A stretch of DNA of 64,000 nt from an uncultured Clostridia bacterium (GTDB lineage: Bacteria; Bacillota; Clostridia; Peptostreptococcales; Anaerovoracaceae): the NCBI GenBank assembly GCA_934233735.1, contig CAKQGQ010000004.1:62001-126000 (forward strand). The letters run 5' to 3'. The first letter of the stretch is position 1; the number at the start of each line of letters is the position of its first letter. A model generated the notes under the pieces. It saw only the letters and a list, made by a program, of their open reading frames with translations, did not search any database and was not told the origin of the DNA. A program made the position numbers and the translations under genes. Shown piece by piece: positions 1 through 9,900 of this stretch.

Positions 1-752
1 AGCTTGCCAAGTGTTGCATCCTTGTCTTTCAGTCCGATCTGCTCGCCCCAGGCGGTTCTTACGGCCGGTGCAATCTGCACCATCGTGATGATGTCCGGAT
101 CCGCAAGCGCATCGTTTAAGTCAAATCTGTCGTCTCTTTCCCGCAAAGCCCCCACCGGGCAATGGGTAATGCACTGTCCGCAAAGTGCACAGTCTACACT
201 GTTAATATCGCTGTTGTCTCTTACGCCGATGGTAGTTCTGTATCCGGAGCCCGACAAATTCCATACACCCAGCCCCTGTATTTTTTCGCAGACCTGTATG
301 CAGCGCATGCATTTCACACACTTGGATGCGTCTCTTATGATCGGCATTTCCTTGTCCCACCGGTCGATTTCGGCTGTGTTTTCGTAATCGCTTATGATAA
401 TACCCAAATCGTTTGCGATCGTCTGTAATGTGCAGTTTCCGCTCTTGATGCAGCTTGCGCAGTTCGAGTTGTGGTCGGAAAGAATCAGTTCAACGTTGAT
501 TCTCCTTGTTCTCCTGACACGCGGGCTGTTTGTCATAATTTCCATGCCGTCCTCGCATACGGTATTGCACGCGGTTACCAGCTTTTCCATGCCTTTAATC
601 TCGACGAGGCAGACTCTGCACGCGCCGATTTCATTTAAGTCTTTCAGATAGCAGAGATGCGGAATATGGATGCCTACCTTTTCGGCAGCTTCCATGATGG
701 TGGTTCCGTCTTCGACAGCTATGTTTTGTCCGTTTATAATCAGTTTTACCAT
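1..752 (-). CDS. hydA: [FeFe]-hydrogenase catalytic subunit, partial (3' end beyond left edge)
   Basis: Reading the minus strand from the ATG at 752 gives about 250 residues that stay open to the window edge. An N-terminal 2Fe-2S ferredoxin domain has cysteines at residues 34, 45, 48 and 62. It is followed by the histidine-ligated 4Fe-4S segment (NSNCASCIKSGNC) and two CxxCxxCxxxC clusters (CVKCMRCIQVC and CALCGQCITHC). The first residues of the H-cluster domain (IAPAVRTAWGEQIG) then appear. This order is that of monomer-type or complexed [FeFe]-hydrogenases, which reduce protons with electrons from ferredoxin or NAD(P)H; the H-cluster cysteines lie outside the window. The start overlaps the stop of the upstream oxidoreductase gene, and its AGGAGGGAGG site lies inside that gene's last codons, so the two are translationally coupled. 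The same N-terminal modules occur in some formate dehydrogenase and NuoG-like subunits, but the beginning of the H domain favours hydrogenase. Confidence 0.88.
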   Translation of the reverse strand, partial: MVKLIINGQNIAVEDGTTIMEAAEKVGIHIPHLCYLKDLNEIGACRVCLVEIKGMEKLVTACNTVCEDGMEIMTNSPRVRRTRRINVELILSDHNSNCASCIKSGNCTLQTIANDLGIIISDYENTAEIDRWDKEMPIIRDASKCVKCMRCIQVCEKIQGLGVWNLSGSGYRTTIGVRDNSDINSVDCALCGQCITHCPVGALRERDDRFDLNDALADPDIITMVQIAPAVRTAWGEQIGLKDKDATLGK

Positions 753-2596
753 TTTGTATTCCTCCCTCCTCTGAATGATCCGAAGCCGTGATAATCGCAT
801 CTTAAGCATCGTGATGCTTCCTGCATTGCTTCTTCAAGGCTCATTCCTTGCTCGACCTCATCAAAGTCGTTGCCTCTCTGGTTTGCGAATCTTTCTTTCA
901 GTTCCGTTCTTCCGCAAGGCATATTGTCATCAGGAGTCGGAAGCGGAATGTCTACATCGACTTCAATTTCATGGTTGAATCCGAGGTAGGAGTCAATGTT
1001 TGCGGCTGCGACCTTTCCGGCTGCAATCGCATTGATAACAGTTGACGGTCCCGTTACGCAGTCACCGCCTGCATATGTACCCTTAACATTTGCGATTACG
1101 CTGCTTTTCTTTGCCTGTATGTTTCCGCGGAATACAGGAATTCCATACTCTTCAAAGAATCGAATATCGGTTGCCTGTCCGATTGCGGAAATAACAATAT
1201 CGCAAGGAATCTTTTCTTCCGGCTCGGAAGAATCCGCCGGCTTCGGTCTTCCCGAATTATCCGCCTTTCCGGCAATCTGCGGCTTCACCCAAAGAGCCTC
1301 AACTTCACCGTGCTTATTGGTTTCGATTCTCGAAGGTGCCCTGAGCTGCAGGAGGTTACAGCCTTCTGCAATTGCCCCACCGATTTCGTCAGCAAGTGCG
1401 GTCATGTCATTTCTTCTTCTTCTGTAAACGATGCTTACATCTGTTGCTCCGAGACGCTTTGCTGTTCTTGCTACGTCCATTGCCACATTGCCGCCGCCGA
1501 TTACCACAACCACTTTGTCGCGGAAGTCCGGCATCGCATCGTCTCCGATGCCTCTGAGCATTTCGACTGCCGGAATAACGCCTTTTGCGTATTCTCCCGG
1601 TATGCCGATGCTCTTTGCATTATGGGAACCAATTGAAATATAGGCGGCATCGAAATTGTTTCGGATTTCAGCCATGGCTTCCGGAGTCGAAACATCGTAA
1701 TCGGTTTTTACTTCAATTCCGGTGGAAAGAATCGCATCAATATCCCACTGAAGTCTTTCTCTCGGCAAGCGGTAGTTCGGGATTCCGTAGCGCAGCATTC
1801 CGCCGAGCTGTGCCCTCTTTTCGTATACGGTTACTTTGTGGCCCATAATGGCAAGGAAAAATGCAGCACTCAGCCCTGACGGACCTCCGCCGATAACCGC
1901 AATCTTTTTGTTCGTGCTGTCCATCTTCTCCGGAACCGGAACATCGCCGCAGTTGTCAACTGCATAGCGCTTGAGTCCTCTGATATTTACCGGTGCGTCG
2001 ATAAGCGTTCTTCTGCATCTTTGCTCGCAAGGATGTTCGCAAATCAACGCACAGACAGTTGGAAACGGATTGTCCTTTCGAATCAGTCTTACCGCATCCG
2101 CATATCTTTCGCTTCTGAGAAGCGCCACATAGCCCGGTACATCCACGCCTGCAGGACACATCGCCACACAAGGCACCGGCTGCGCCTGATTGCGTATTCT
2201 GTCGGTACAGGTATGGTTCAAAATATGGGACTCAAAGTCCTCCCTGTATCCTTTCAGCCCTCTGAGTACCATGTTTGCGGCTTCGGTACCGATGGCACAG
2301 TCCGCCGAAACACTGATGGCCTCCGCTGTTCTTTCCAAAAGTTTCAGCTTGTCCATTTCTGTTTCATTATCAATGTCGACGATGTCATCGATGATGTGCT
2401 GCAGCTGCCCGAGCCCGACACGGCACGGCACACATTTACCGCAGCTTTGCGAATGACAAAGCCTCAGGAAAGAAGCCGTTAAGTCAACCGGGCACTGCCC
2501 CGGTGGGCTTGCGATGATTCTTCTCTCCAAATCCTTGTACAGACCTTCCATGGTCTTTTGAGCAGTATCGTGTGATTTAATGTATAATCGATTCAC
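746..2596 (-). CDS. Hybrid NuoF-type Fe-S / GltD-type FAD-NAD(P) oxidoreductase partner of the hydrogenase
   Basis: This 616-residue protein combines two known modules. Residues about 45-130 match the C-terminal 4Fe-4S domain of NuoF/HydB (CHSQSCGKCVPC), without the FMN/NADH-binding part. Residues about 140-215 are the GltD-like Fe-S domain (CVAMCPAGVDVPGY, then CEHPCEQRC), followed by a two-dinucleotide-fold FAD/NAD(P) oxidoreductase with GGGPSG near 236 and GGGNVAMD near 370. It probably passes electrons between a nicotinamide cofactor and the adjacent [FeFe]-hydrogenase. The start is a GTG at 2596 with AAGGAGG seven bases upstream; it overlaps the end of the preceding transporter gene by 20 nt. 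Proteins of this build are often annotated as glutamate synthase small subunit, but no large subunit gene is seen, so that role is unlikely here. Confidence 0.85.
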   Translation of the reverse strand: MNRLYIKSHDTAQKTMEGLYKDLERRIIASPPGQCPVDLTASFLRLCHSQSCGKCVPCRVGLGQLQHIIDDIVDIDNETEMDKLKLLERTAEAISVSADCAIGTEAANMVLRGLKGYREDFESHILNHTCTDRIRNQAQPVPCVAMCPAGVDVPGYVALLRSERYADAVRLIRKDNPFPTVCALICEHPCEQRCRRTLIDAPVNIRGLKRYAVDNCGDVPVPEKMDSTNKKIAVIGGGPSGLSAAFFLAIMGHKVTVYEKRAQLGGMLRYGIPNYRLPRERLQWDIDAILSTGIEVKTDYDVSTPEAMAEIRNNFDAAYISIGSHNAKSIGIPGEYAKGVIPAVEMLRGIGDDAMPDFRDKVVVVIGGGNVAMDVARTAKRLGATDVSIVYRRRRNDMTALADEIGGAIAEGCNLLQLRAPSRIETNKHGEVEALWVKPQIAGKADNSGRPKPADSSEPEEKIPCDIVISAIGQATDIRFFEEYGIPVFRGNIQAKKSSVIANVKGTYAGGDCVTGPSTVINAIAAGKVAAANIDSYLGFNHEIEVDVDIPLPTPDDNMPCGRTELKERFANQRGNDFDEVEQGMSLEEAMQEASRCLRCDYHGFGSFRGGRNTKW

Positions 2597-3542
2597 TTGC
2601 TTGCCTCCTTTTCTTCTGCTCCAATACTTCTACATCTTTTGATTTTTTATTTCCAATGGCACTGAAGTCGATTTCCATAATGAAAATACTCGCCACCATA
2701 AGAAAGGCACCTAAATATGATTTAAACGAAAGTATCTCATGTGCAAATACCGCAGCGACTACGCCTGCAAATACCGGCTCAAGCGCAAAGATTACACCTG
2801 TATGAGATGCCGTTGTGTATTGCTGCGCAACCGGCTGCACGATGAATGCCACACCTGTACAAAAAACTGCAAGAAACAGTGCTGAACCCCATACCGCCGC
2901 CGTCGTCGGGAAATGCGGTGTTTCAACAAGGAAGGACATAATGAGGTTCAATGTCCCCGTTACTCCAAGCTGGAATACCCCCATCTGATACGCATCCACT
3001 TCTTCATTAGACACTGCTTTCTCCGTAACAAGCAAATCAATAGCATAAGCGATGCCGCACATAATGCAAAGCAGGTCGCCCTTTAAATTATCTTTGTTGA
3101 TCGAAAAATCATCATTCAATGTGAGAAGTGCAATGCCTGCAAGACACATAAGCACGACAATGGTCAGTTTTTTGTTCGGTTTTTCTTTGAGAAAAATCCA
3201 CGCAAAAAGCGGTGTAAAAATTACTGTGAGCGCACAGAGGAAACCGGAATTCGAAAGCGTTGTGTATTTCACCCCGAAGGTCGCTCCTATGTACACGAAC
3301 ACCAATGCAATCCCAACAATTACACTGTACTTCAGTGTTGTTTTGTTTACGGTTTTAATCTTATTCCATGAGAACACCGCTGCGATTAAGAAAGCCCCCA
3401 GGAACCGGAATGCGTTCAGCGTGAACGGATCCATGTCTGCGAGACAGATGTCCATCAGATAATACGAAATTCCCCAGCACAAAGTTACAAGAATGAGCAT
3501 GAGGTCTGCTTTCATCTGTTTGTTGTGATTCAACTGCTGCAA
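2577..3542 (-). CDS. DMT-superfamily (EamA) transporter
   Basis: A 321-residue, very hydrophobic protein with about ten membrane segments in two repeated halves, as in EamA/RhaT-type drug/metabolite transporters. The first EamA copy starts around residue 12 (ADLMLILVTLCWGISYYLMD), and the second around residue 155. The substrate cannot be read from sequence; members export amino acids, metabolites or drugs. The start is probably the TTG at 3542, because GGGAGG lies nine bases upstream, inside the last codons of holA; an ATG nine codons later has no site. It sits between holA and the oxidoreductase gene with almost no spacing, so it is likely co-transcribed, although the functions look unrelated. 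Confidence 0.85.
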   Translation of the reverse strand: MQQLNHNKQMKADLMLILVTLCWGISYYLMDICLADMDPFTLNAFRFLGAFLIAAVFSWNKIKTVNKTTLKYSVIVGIALVFVYIGATFGVKYTTLSNSGFLCALTVIFTPLFAWIFLKEKPNKKLTIVVLMCLAGIALLTLNDDFSINKDNLKGDLLCIMCGIAYAIDLLVTEKAVSNEEVDAYQMGVFQLGVTGTLNLIMSFLVETPHFPTTAAVWGSALFLAVFCTGVAFIVQPVAQQYTTASHTGVIFALEPVFAGVVAAVFAHEILSFKSYLGAFLMVASIFIMEIDFSAIGNKKSKDVEVLEQKKRRQASESIIH

Positions 3543-3545
3543 TTT

Positions 3546-4604
3546 TTATATCCTCCCTACCAATAGTTCCAGCGCCAGCTTCGGCTCTAAAAGCCCTGTC
3601 TTGACATTTCTGTCTATTTCATAAAGCCTGCACAAAATTTCTTTTAGCTTCTGCTTCGTGAATTTATCCGCAAAAGCCATCGCTTTTTTTACACGAAATT
3701 CATGTATTTTCATTATTTTAACGATTTCGGCTGCTACTGCACCGTCTTCCTTAAACTCTTTTACCTCCAAAATCAGCTCGAACTGGCTGACTAAAAGTCC
3801 GGTTACTGCGAAAACATCGCTGCCCGCATTCAATATATTATGCATGAGCAGAAAAGCTGCTTCCTTTTTCTTATTCGCCGCAGCGTCCAAAAAGTTGAAC
3901 ACAAAGGTGTCCATGTCTCCGTTCAGCGTCTCCGAAATATCCTCCCTGCAGATCTGCTGCCCGTCGCTGTGGTCGATAATTTTCTTAATATCATTTTCCA
4001 GATTGAAAATCCGGTATTCGGTTTCTTTGTTGAAATATCCGGTTTCATCAATCAGATACCGAAGCATGTCTCTTTTTATCTGTACACCCGCACTTCGAAA
4101 ACGTTTCTCCGCGAAAGCTGCAAGCTGCGCATAATCGAGCTTATCGAAATTATAGCATTGTGCTGTCTTTTTTAAGCCTTTGACGACTTCGCTCTTATCT
4201 TCCGGCTGCTCGCAGGAAAGAATCAAAAGTGTTCCTTCGTTTGGGCTTGCTGCATAAGAAAGCAGTCTTTCCTTGTCGGATGCGGTAAAGCCTTTCGGAT
4301 TTGCAGACTTCAAAAGCGCATGATTCCTCACCCATACGACTCTTTTTTCTGAAAACATCGGGAAAGTATCACAGGCCTCTAAAATCATGCCGACTTCTGC
4401 ATTTTCATCGTCAATTTTGACGAAGTCAAACGCAAAAGCCCCGGGATTCACATATTTCTTTACCAGCGAGTTTGCCGCCCATTCTGTCAAATACTGCTCA
4501 ATACCGTACAGAAAGAGAACCGGCGAAAAATCGTTGTTTTTCAAATCAGCCCCGAATTTTTTATAAGCATGTTCTTTTTGTTTCTGTTCTGTTCTTGCTA
4601 CCAT
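3546..4604 (-). CDS. holA: DNA polymerase III subunit delta
   Basis: The 352-residue product fits the delta subunit of the clamp loader in length and order. The N-terminal segment (SPVLFLYGIEQYLTEWAANSLV) is the degenerate AAA+ fold that replaces a functional Walker A in delta. A helical central domain and a C-terminal collar domain follow, ending KTGLLEPKLALELLVGRI, which is very typical of HolA. Delta opens the beta clamp and forms part of the cytoplasmic replication complex. The gene follows comEC, the usual neighbour in Firmicutes, with a 67 nt gap. The ATG at 4604 has a GGTGAT-like site upstream. Confidence 0.93.
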   Translation of the reverse strand: MVARTEQKQKEHAYKKFGADLKNNDFSPVLFLYGIEQYLTEWAANSLVKKYVNPGAFAFDFVKIDDENAEVGMILEACDTFPMFSEKRVVWVRNHALLKSANPKGFTASDKERLLSYAASPNEGTLLILSCEQPEDKSEVVKGLKKTAQCYNFDKLDYAQLAAFAEKRFRSAGVQIKRDMLRYLIDETGYFNKETEYRIFNLENDIKKIIDHSDGQQICREDISETLNGDMDTFVFNFLDAAANKKKEAAFLLMHNILNAGSDVFAVTGLLVSQFELILEVKEFKEDGAVAAEIVKIMKIHEFRVKKAMAFADKFTKQKLKEILCRLYEIDRNVKTGLLEPKLALELLVGRI

Positions 4605-4671
4605 AATAAATCACCAAATTACATTATACCTGTTTTTTTGTCATCTTTCAATTATTTTAATATGTATACAT

Positions 4672-6756
4672 TCACAAAACTGTATGAATCTGTATACTTT
4701 TTTCCTTTATGCGAAGACCGACTGCTCCATTTCGGTCATTCCTAAATACAAGACATCCCTGTTTTTCCAGTCTTTCCAGTATTTCAGGTGCAGGATGCCC
4801 ATAGGTGTTTTTCCCTACCTGTACGACTGCAATTCTCGGAGATACGCATTTTAAAAATTCCTCACAGGTGCTGGTTTTGCTTCCGTGATGACCGACCTTT
4901 AAAACATCTGCCTGCAGTCTGCCGCTTTCTCCATAATATCGAATCATCTCCCTCTCCCCTTCGGAGTCTAAATCTCCCGTCACCAAAATCTTATAGTTTC
5001 CATAATAAATCATAAAAACAGAACAGTTCTTATTCTCATCCTGCGCATTTTCTTCCTTGAGTTCAAGGGGCCAAAGCGTTTCTATGCGGACATTTTGAGT
5101 GACCTTGAGCGTGCTGCCCGCTGTCATTTCCGTATACAGTCCATCTACCCGCATACATTCCTGCAGTTCGGTCAGTCCTTTATAGTGATCTGTGTGCAGA
5201 TGTGTGGCAAGCGCGGCATCAATTTTTCCTGCGCCATTTTTTAAAAGATATGGCTTGAGGGTTCGCTTTCCTGTGTTATACTCGATTTTTCCGCCGCCGT
5301 CAATCAGAATATTTTTCCTGCCTGCGCGTAAGTGTATGCAGTCCCCCTGCCCGACATCCACGAAAACGATTTGATCGTGTGTAATTTCCGAATAAGCAAA
5401 AGCTTCTGCCGCCAAAGAAATGCTCAAAATCAGAAGAAGCGCCGCCTTGATTTTTTTCTTTTCCTTCCTGTCTCTGCAGATTAAAAAAGTCTCAGAAGCA
5501 AAGAAAAACAAGGTGCAGAGAAAGAATACCGTAATTCCTTTCGGCAGTGACGGCACATCGACGGAAGAAAAGCCGCCGAAGGTTGAAAGCCCGTTTACCT
5601 TCGTCAGCATCAGCGCGAATCCTTCCGCAGCAGCCCGAAGCGGCGCTCCGTATATGCCAATAATCGACGCGGTAAATCCAAGGAGCGCAATCGGCACGAA
5701 ATAGCCGGTCAGAAAGATAATCGGAATATTGACTGCAAGACTCACAAGGGAAATATAGTTGAAAACATCTGCCTGATAGAAAAGCAGTCCGAAGTTGACA
5801 GCGATTGCCGCAGCAAGGCTTTCCGGTATTTTTTTCGAAATTATCGGTCTGAAAAATGCAATCGAAGCAATCGCTAAAAAAGACATCTGAAAACCGCTTC
5901 CGAAGATGACATAAGGGTTTTGCGCAATCAAAATCAGCGCTGCCGTACTCATACCCGTCAGCATATCATATCTTCGGTCGGTATATCTGCCGACGGTACT
6001 GATTCCAATCATCAGAATTGCCCGAAGCGCCGACGTGCTCCACATCGAGAGCGTGCCGTAAGTAAAAAGCATGGTCGCAAGCAGCAGAAGCGCTGCAAGG
6101 TTTCTGCGCTTTCCTGCAATTTTTTTATAGATTCCGTACAAAATTCCCACATGAAGGCCGCTCACCGCTAAAATATGTGCGGTTCCGTTGCTGCGGAACT
6201 CATCGTAAACCTCCTCTTGTAAATACGTTGTATCGCCGAACAGCACACCTGCCACGATTCCCTTTGCGTCTTCACCCGTGCTGCTCAGAAACTCACAGCG
6301 CGCCTTATATAAAAACCTCTCATATTTTTCCTTCAGTGTATAAGCCGCCTGCAGAGGACGCAGACTATTCACAGATGCGATTTTTCCGATTCCGCAGCTT
6401 TTCAGGTAGTCCCGGTAATGAAAGCAATGCGGATTTCGTGCAGGCTGAGCATCGCAAAGCTTTGCGCGGAACACAATTACCGTATTCAGTAGTTTTTCCG
6501 GGGAAGCTACTTCGCCGCGGTATGTCAGCAGCGCATCTTCGCAGAAGGAAACCGTAGCATCGCTGCGTTTCAGCAGTTTAACCCGAAGCGTATATTTATC
6601 TGATTTTTCCTGAATCCGGACGATTTTGCCGATATATTCGACTTCCTTCTCATCATCTGCAGGGATTTCTCCGATTCGCAGCGGGATGCCTGCCTGATGC
6701 AGACAGACAAGAATGAGCAAAACAATCATCAGGCATACAAAACATTTTCTTCTCAT
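4672..6756 (-). CDS. comEC: ComEC/Rec2 DNA-uptake channel
   Basis: A 694-residue polytopic membrane protein with the three parts of ComEC. There is an N-terminal membrane-anchored OB-like domain, and a central competence domain with many transmembrane helices (HILAVSGLHVGILYGI near residue 200). The C-terminal metallo-beta-lactamase domain has HLHTDH near residue 519 and GHHGSKTS near 620. The family moves single-stranded DNA across the membrane in transformation, and the C-terminal domain is thought to degrade the other strand. The length is slightly under the Bacillus protein, and all recognisable motifs are present. No comEA or comEB is visible next to it, so natural competence cannot be inferred from this gene alone. 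A consensus promoter lies just upstream. Confidence 0.93.
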   Translation of the reverse strand: MRRKCFVCLMIVLLILVCLHQAGIPLRIGEIPADDEKEVEYIGKIVRIQEKSDKYTLRVKLLKRSDATVSFCEDALLTYRGEVASPEKLLNTVIVFRAKLCDAQPARNPHCFHYRDYLKSCGIGKIASVNSLRPLQAAYTLKEKYERFLYKARCEFLSSTGEDAKGIVAGVLFGDTTYLQEEVYDEFRSNGTAHILAVSGLHVGILYGIYKKIAGKRRNLAALLLLATMLFTYGTLSMWSTSALRAILMIGISTVGRYTDRRYDMLTGMSTAALILIAQNPYVIFGSGFQMSFLAIASIAFFRPIISKKIPESLAAAIAVNFGLLFYQADVFNYISLVSLAVNIPIIFLTGYFVPIALLGFTASIIGIYGAPLRAAAEGFALMLTKVNGLSTFGGFSSVDVPSLPKGITVFFLCTLFFFASETFLICRDRKEKKKIKAALLLILSISLAAEAFAYSEITHDQIVFVDVGQGDCIHLRAGRKNILIDGGGKIEYNTGKRTLKPYLLKNGAGKIDAALATHLHTDHYKGLTELQECMRVDGLYTEMTAGSTLKVTQNVRIETLWPLELKEENAQDENKNCSVFMIYYGNYKILVTGDLDSEGEREMIRYYGESGRLQADVLKVGHHGSKTSTCEEFLKCVSPRIAVVQVGKNTYGHPAPEILERLEKQGCLVFRNDRNGAVGLRIKEKSIQIHTVL

Positions 6757-6799
6757 AGAACCTCCGGTACTTTTGTCCCGAAGCCTTTCGTCCTTTTAC

Positions 6800-6828
6800 A
6801 TTATATTACATTTCCCAGTTTATTACAA
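6800..6828 (-). promoter_or_regulatory. Sigma-A promoter of the comEC operon
   Basis: On the minus strand a -35 TTGTAA (6828-6823) is followed after 17 bases by TATAAT (6805-6800). The -35 lies within the inverted repeat at 6822-6843, so a protein bound there would block this promoter. Confidence 0.7.
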
Positions 6829-6843
6829 GGATATTCTTGTAAT
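6822..6843. promoter_or_regulatory. Inverted repeat between the divergent comEC and PBP promoters
   Basis: Two perfect 8-base arms, ATTACAAG and CTTGTAAT, are separated by six bases. The repeat overlaps the comEC -35 and lies about 15 bp upstream of the PBP -35. It has no T-run and sits between two start sites, so an operator is more likely than a terminator. No cognate regulator is identified. Confidence 0.5.
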
Positions 6844-6857
6844 AATTTTGAAAATGT

Positions 6858-6886
6858 TTGTTTTTATTTCCTTTATATGCTATAAT
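6858..6886 (+). promoter_or_regulatory. Sigma-A promoter of the class A PBP gene
   Basis: TTGTTT at 6858-6863, a 17-base spacer and a perfect TATAAT at 6881-6886, about 90 bases before the gene start. Confidence 0.65.
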
Positions 6887-6976
6887 TAAACGGTATGTAC
6901 ATAGGTACAGATACACATTCAAGAATACTGAATTTGGAAGAGATTATGAAAACACAAAAGAAAGAGGGTGAATTGT

Positions 6977-9900
6977 TTGAGTAAATTCGACGACTATGAT
7001 TTTCATAATGAAACAGATAATATGAGAAATGATTCTGAATCAGGCACACCCGCCCACAGATCCAGAAGAGACAGACGGCTTGAATTAGAGCAGGAACAAG
7101 CCCGGACGCAGAAAAAACACCGTAAAGGGTCTCAAAGAGCCGCAGCTTCCGTAAAAGCCGGCAGCGAAGCGGCCGTCAGCAAAGCAAAATACAAGCTGAA
7201 TAAGAAGCAGTTCTTTAAATTTGTGATTTGCATTTTTTTGGCGATTGCTCTGCTTGCAACGGCATACGCCGCAGTTGTTATCATGCGGGCTCCGAAAATT
7301 GAAACGGACAATATTTACAGTCTGCTTTCACAAAGCTCGACTTTATACGATGACAGCGGTCAGATCATCGATAATGTTTTTGCGGATGAAAACCGTACAA
7401 TTGTCGGCATCGACCAGATTCCGGACCATGTGCAGAAGGCTTTCATCGCGCTTGAGGATAAAACTTTTGAGTCCCATCATGGGTTCAACATTATCCGAAT
7501 CTTCGGTGCTGTGAAAGACGCGCTTTTTAACGGCGGTCACATCAGCGGCACGAGTACCATCACACAGCAGCTTGCACGAAACCTTTATCTTACAGACGAA
7601 ATGCAGGAGCGTACACTCAGCAGGAAGATTACAGAAGCCTACTACTCCGTTATTCTTGAGAAAAAACTCAGTAAGAGTGAAATTTTAGAGGCTTACTTAA
7701 ATACGGTTTATTTCGGCTGCGGTTACGGTGTGCAGACGGCAGCGCAGGCATATTTCTCCAAGGACATTGAAGATATTACGGTTGCAGAAGCTGCGGCTCT
7801 TGCCGCAATGCCGCAGTCCCCTTCCATCTACCGGCTGGTTCAGCAGGTTTCTGCGGATGAAATAACTGAGGAAACCACGAATCTGATTAAGAAAAGCGGT
7901 GACTACGCTTATGTCTGGAATGACGCAGCGAAGAACCGAATTCTCACCTGCCTGAAGCTGATGCATGAGCAAGGCTATATTACGGATGACGAATATGAAG
8001 AGGCAAAATCCACGGAAATCAAAGATATGGTTAATCCGAATCTGGATGAACTCAATGATGTTTCCAATTACTTCGCGGATTATGTCATTACACAGGTCAT
8101 CAGCGACCTTCAGTCGGAATATGGCTATGATTATGCGAAAGCATCGAATCTGGTTTACAACGGCGGAATCCAGATTTATACGACGATGGATTCTCAGGCG
8201 CAGTCGGTTATTGAAAAGGAATATAAAATTGATGCGAATTTCCCGGAACCAATCGGCTACCGTACGGACAGCAAAGGCAATATTCTGAATTCAAACGGCG
8301 GCGGCATCATGCTTTATGCTTATTCCAACTATATTAACAAAGATGGTTCGTTTAAGCTCCGTTCGAGCGAATATAAATGGAATGACGACGGTTCTCTGAC
8401 GATTTATGCCGGAAAACGCCTCGCAATTTACGACACAACCGTTCAGGGACAGACTGACTACAGCGTGGAATTTAAGAGTATGTACACGATTGAAAACGGC
8501 AAATTCTACTCGATTCCTGGCGGCTATCTGAACATTCCGCAGCAGTACAAGACACGTGATGCCGACAAGAATCTGGTTGTCAGCGCAGATTTCTTTAAAG
8601 AATATCCGGACTTCTTCACACAGGACGGAAAGAAGCTTGCAACGAAAGACTTCAGTCTAAAACAGAAAGTCATTCAGCCGCAGTCGGCTATGACGATTAT
8701 TGATAATAAAACGGGCGCGATTAAGGCGATGATTGGCGGCCGTAAAATTACTGGCCGTATGCTCTACAACCGTGCAACAGCACCAAGACAGCCGGGTTCC
8801 TCCATCAAACCGATTGCGGTTTACGCACCTGCACTTCAGAAGAGTTTCGAATGTGAGCAAAACGGAGAAACCTTCCCTCTCGTAAAAACAGGATTTGACA
8901 AGCAGGGAACGAAGCTTTGGGGTGACTATATCACCGCGGGCTCCATCGTTGTGGACGAACCGACGAAGATAAACGGACGCATCTGGCCGAAGAACTCGTA
9001 TAACTCCTATCGCGGCGCTTATACTTTCCGAACCGCGCTTCAGCAGTCCGTTAATGTCTGCGCGGTTAAGATTCTGGCGCAGGTAGGCGTAGATTATGCT
9101 TTCGATGTTGCAGAGAAATTTGGTTTGACTACCCTTGTAAAAGAGGGCGATGTCAACGATTTAAACCTTGCGGCTTTAGGTATGGGTGGTCTGACGAAAG
9201 GCGCGTCTACCCTGGAAATGGCAAGTGCTTATACAACATTTGTAAATAAAGGCGTGCACAAGAGCTATAGCTGCTATACGAAGGTCACTACCAAGACAGG
9301 TGATATTCTCTTAGAACCGAAGGTAACCGAAACGGAAGTTTTGAATCCGGGCGTTGCATGGATCATGCGCGATGTTCTTCAGACCGTTGTATCGGAAGGT
9401 ATCGGTTCTTATGCAAGAGTATCCGGTGCGAATGTCGGCGGTAAAACCGGTACGACATCCGACAGCTACGATATTTGGTTTGACGGTTTCACTGCAAACT
9501 ATTCGGCTGCCCTTTGGATTGGTACAGATGTGAATATCAAGCTTTCGTCCATGTCACCAAAAGCTGCAACATTATGGGGAAAAATTATCAGTCAGGTTGA
9601 CAAGGCTAAAGGCGGCACCTATTCCAAGCGTCCGTCAAATGTTGTCACAGCAACCATTGATATGAAGACAGGTCAGCTTGCGACACCTGACACGAAGAAA
9701 AAACGCACGGAATACTTCACGAAAGGCACCCAGCCTACGAAGGCTTCTGCTGTAACAGAAGTCAGCGTTACGGTCTGCTCCGAAAGCGGATATCTGGCAA
9801 CGCCGGATTGTCCGGACACTTATAAGAAGAACGGATATACGGAAGATGGTGTTTCGACAGATGAAGACGGCAATGAACTGCCGCACTACTACTGCAATCT

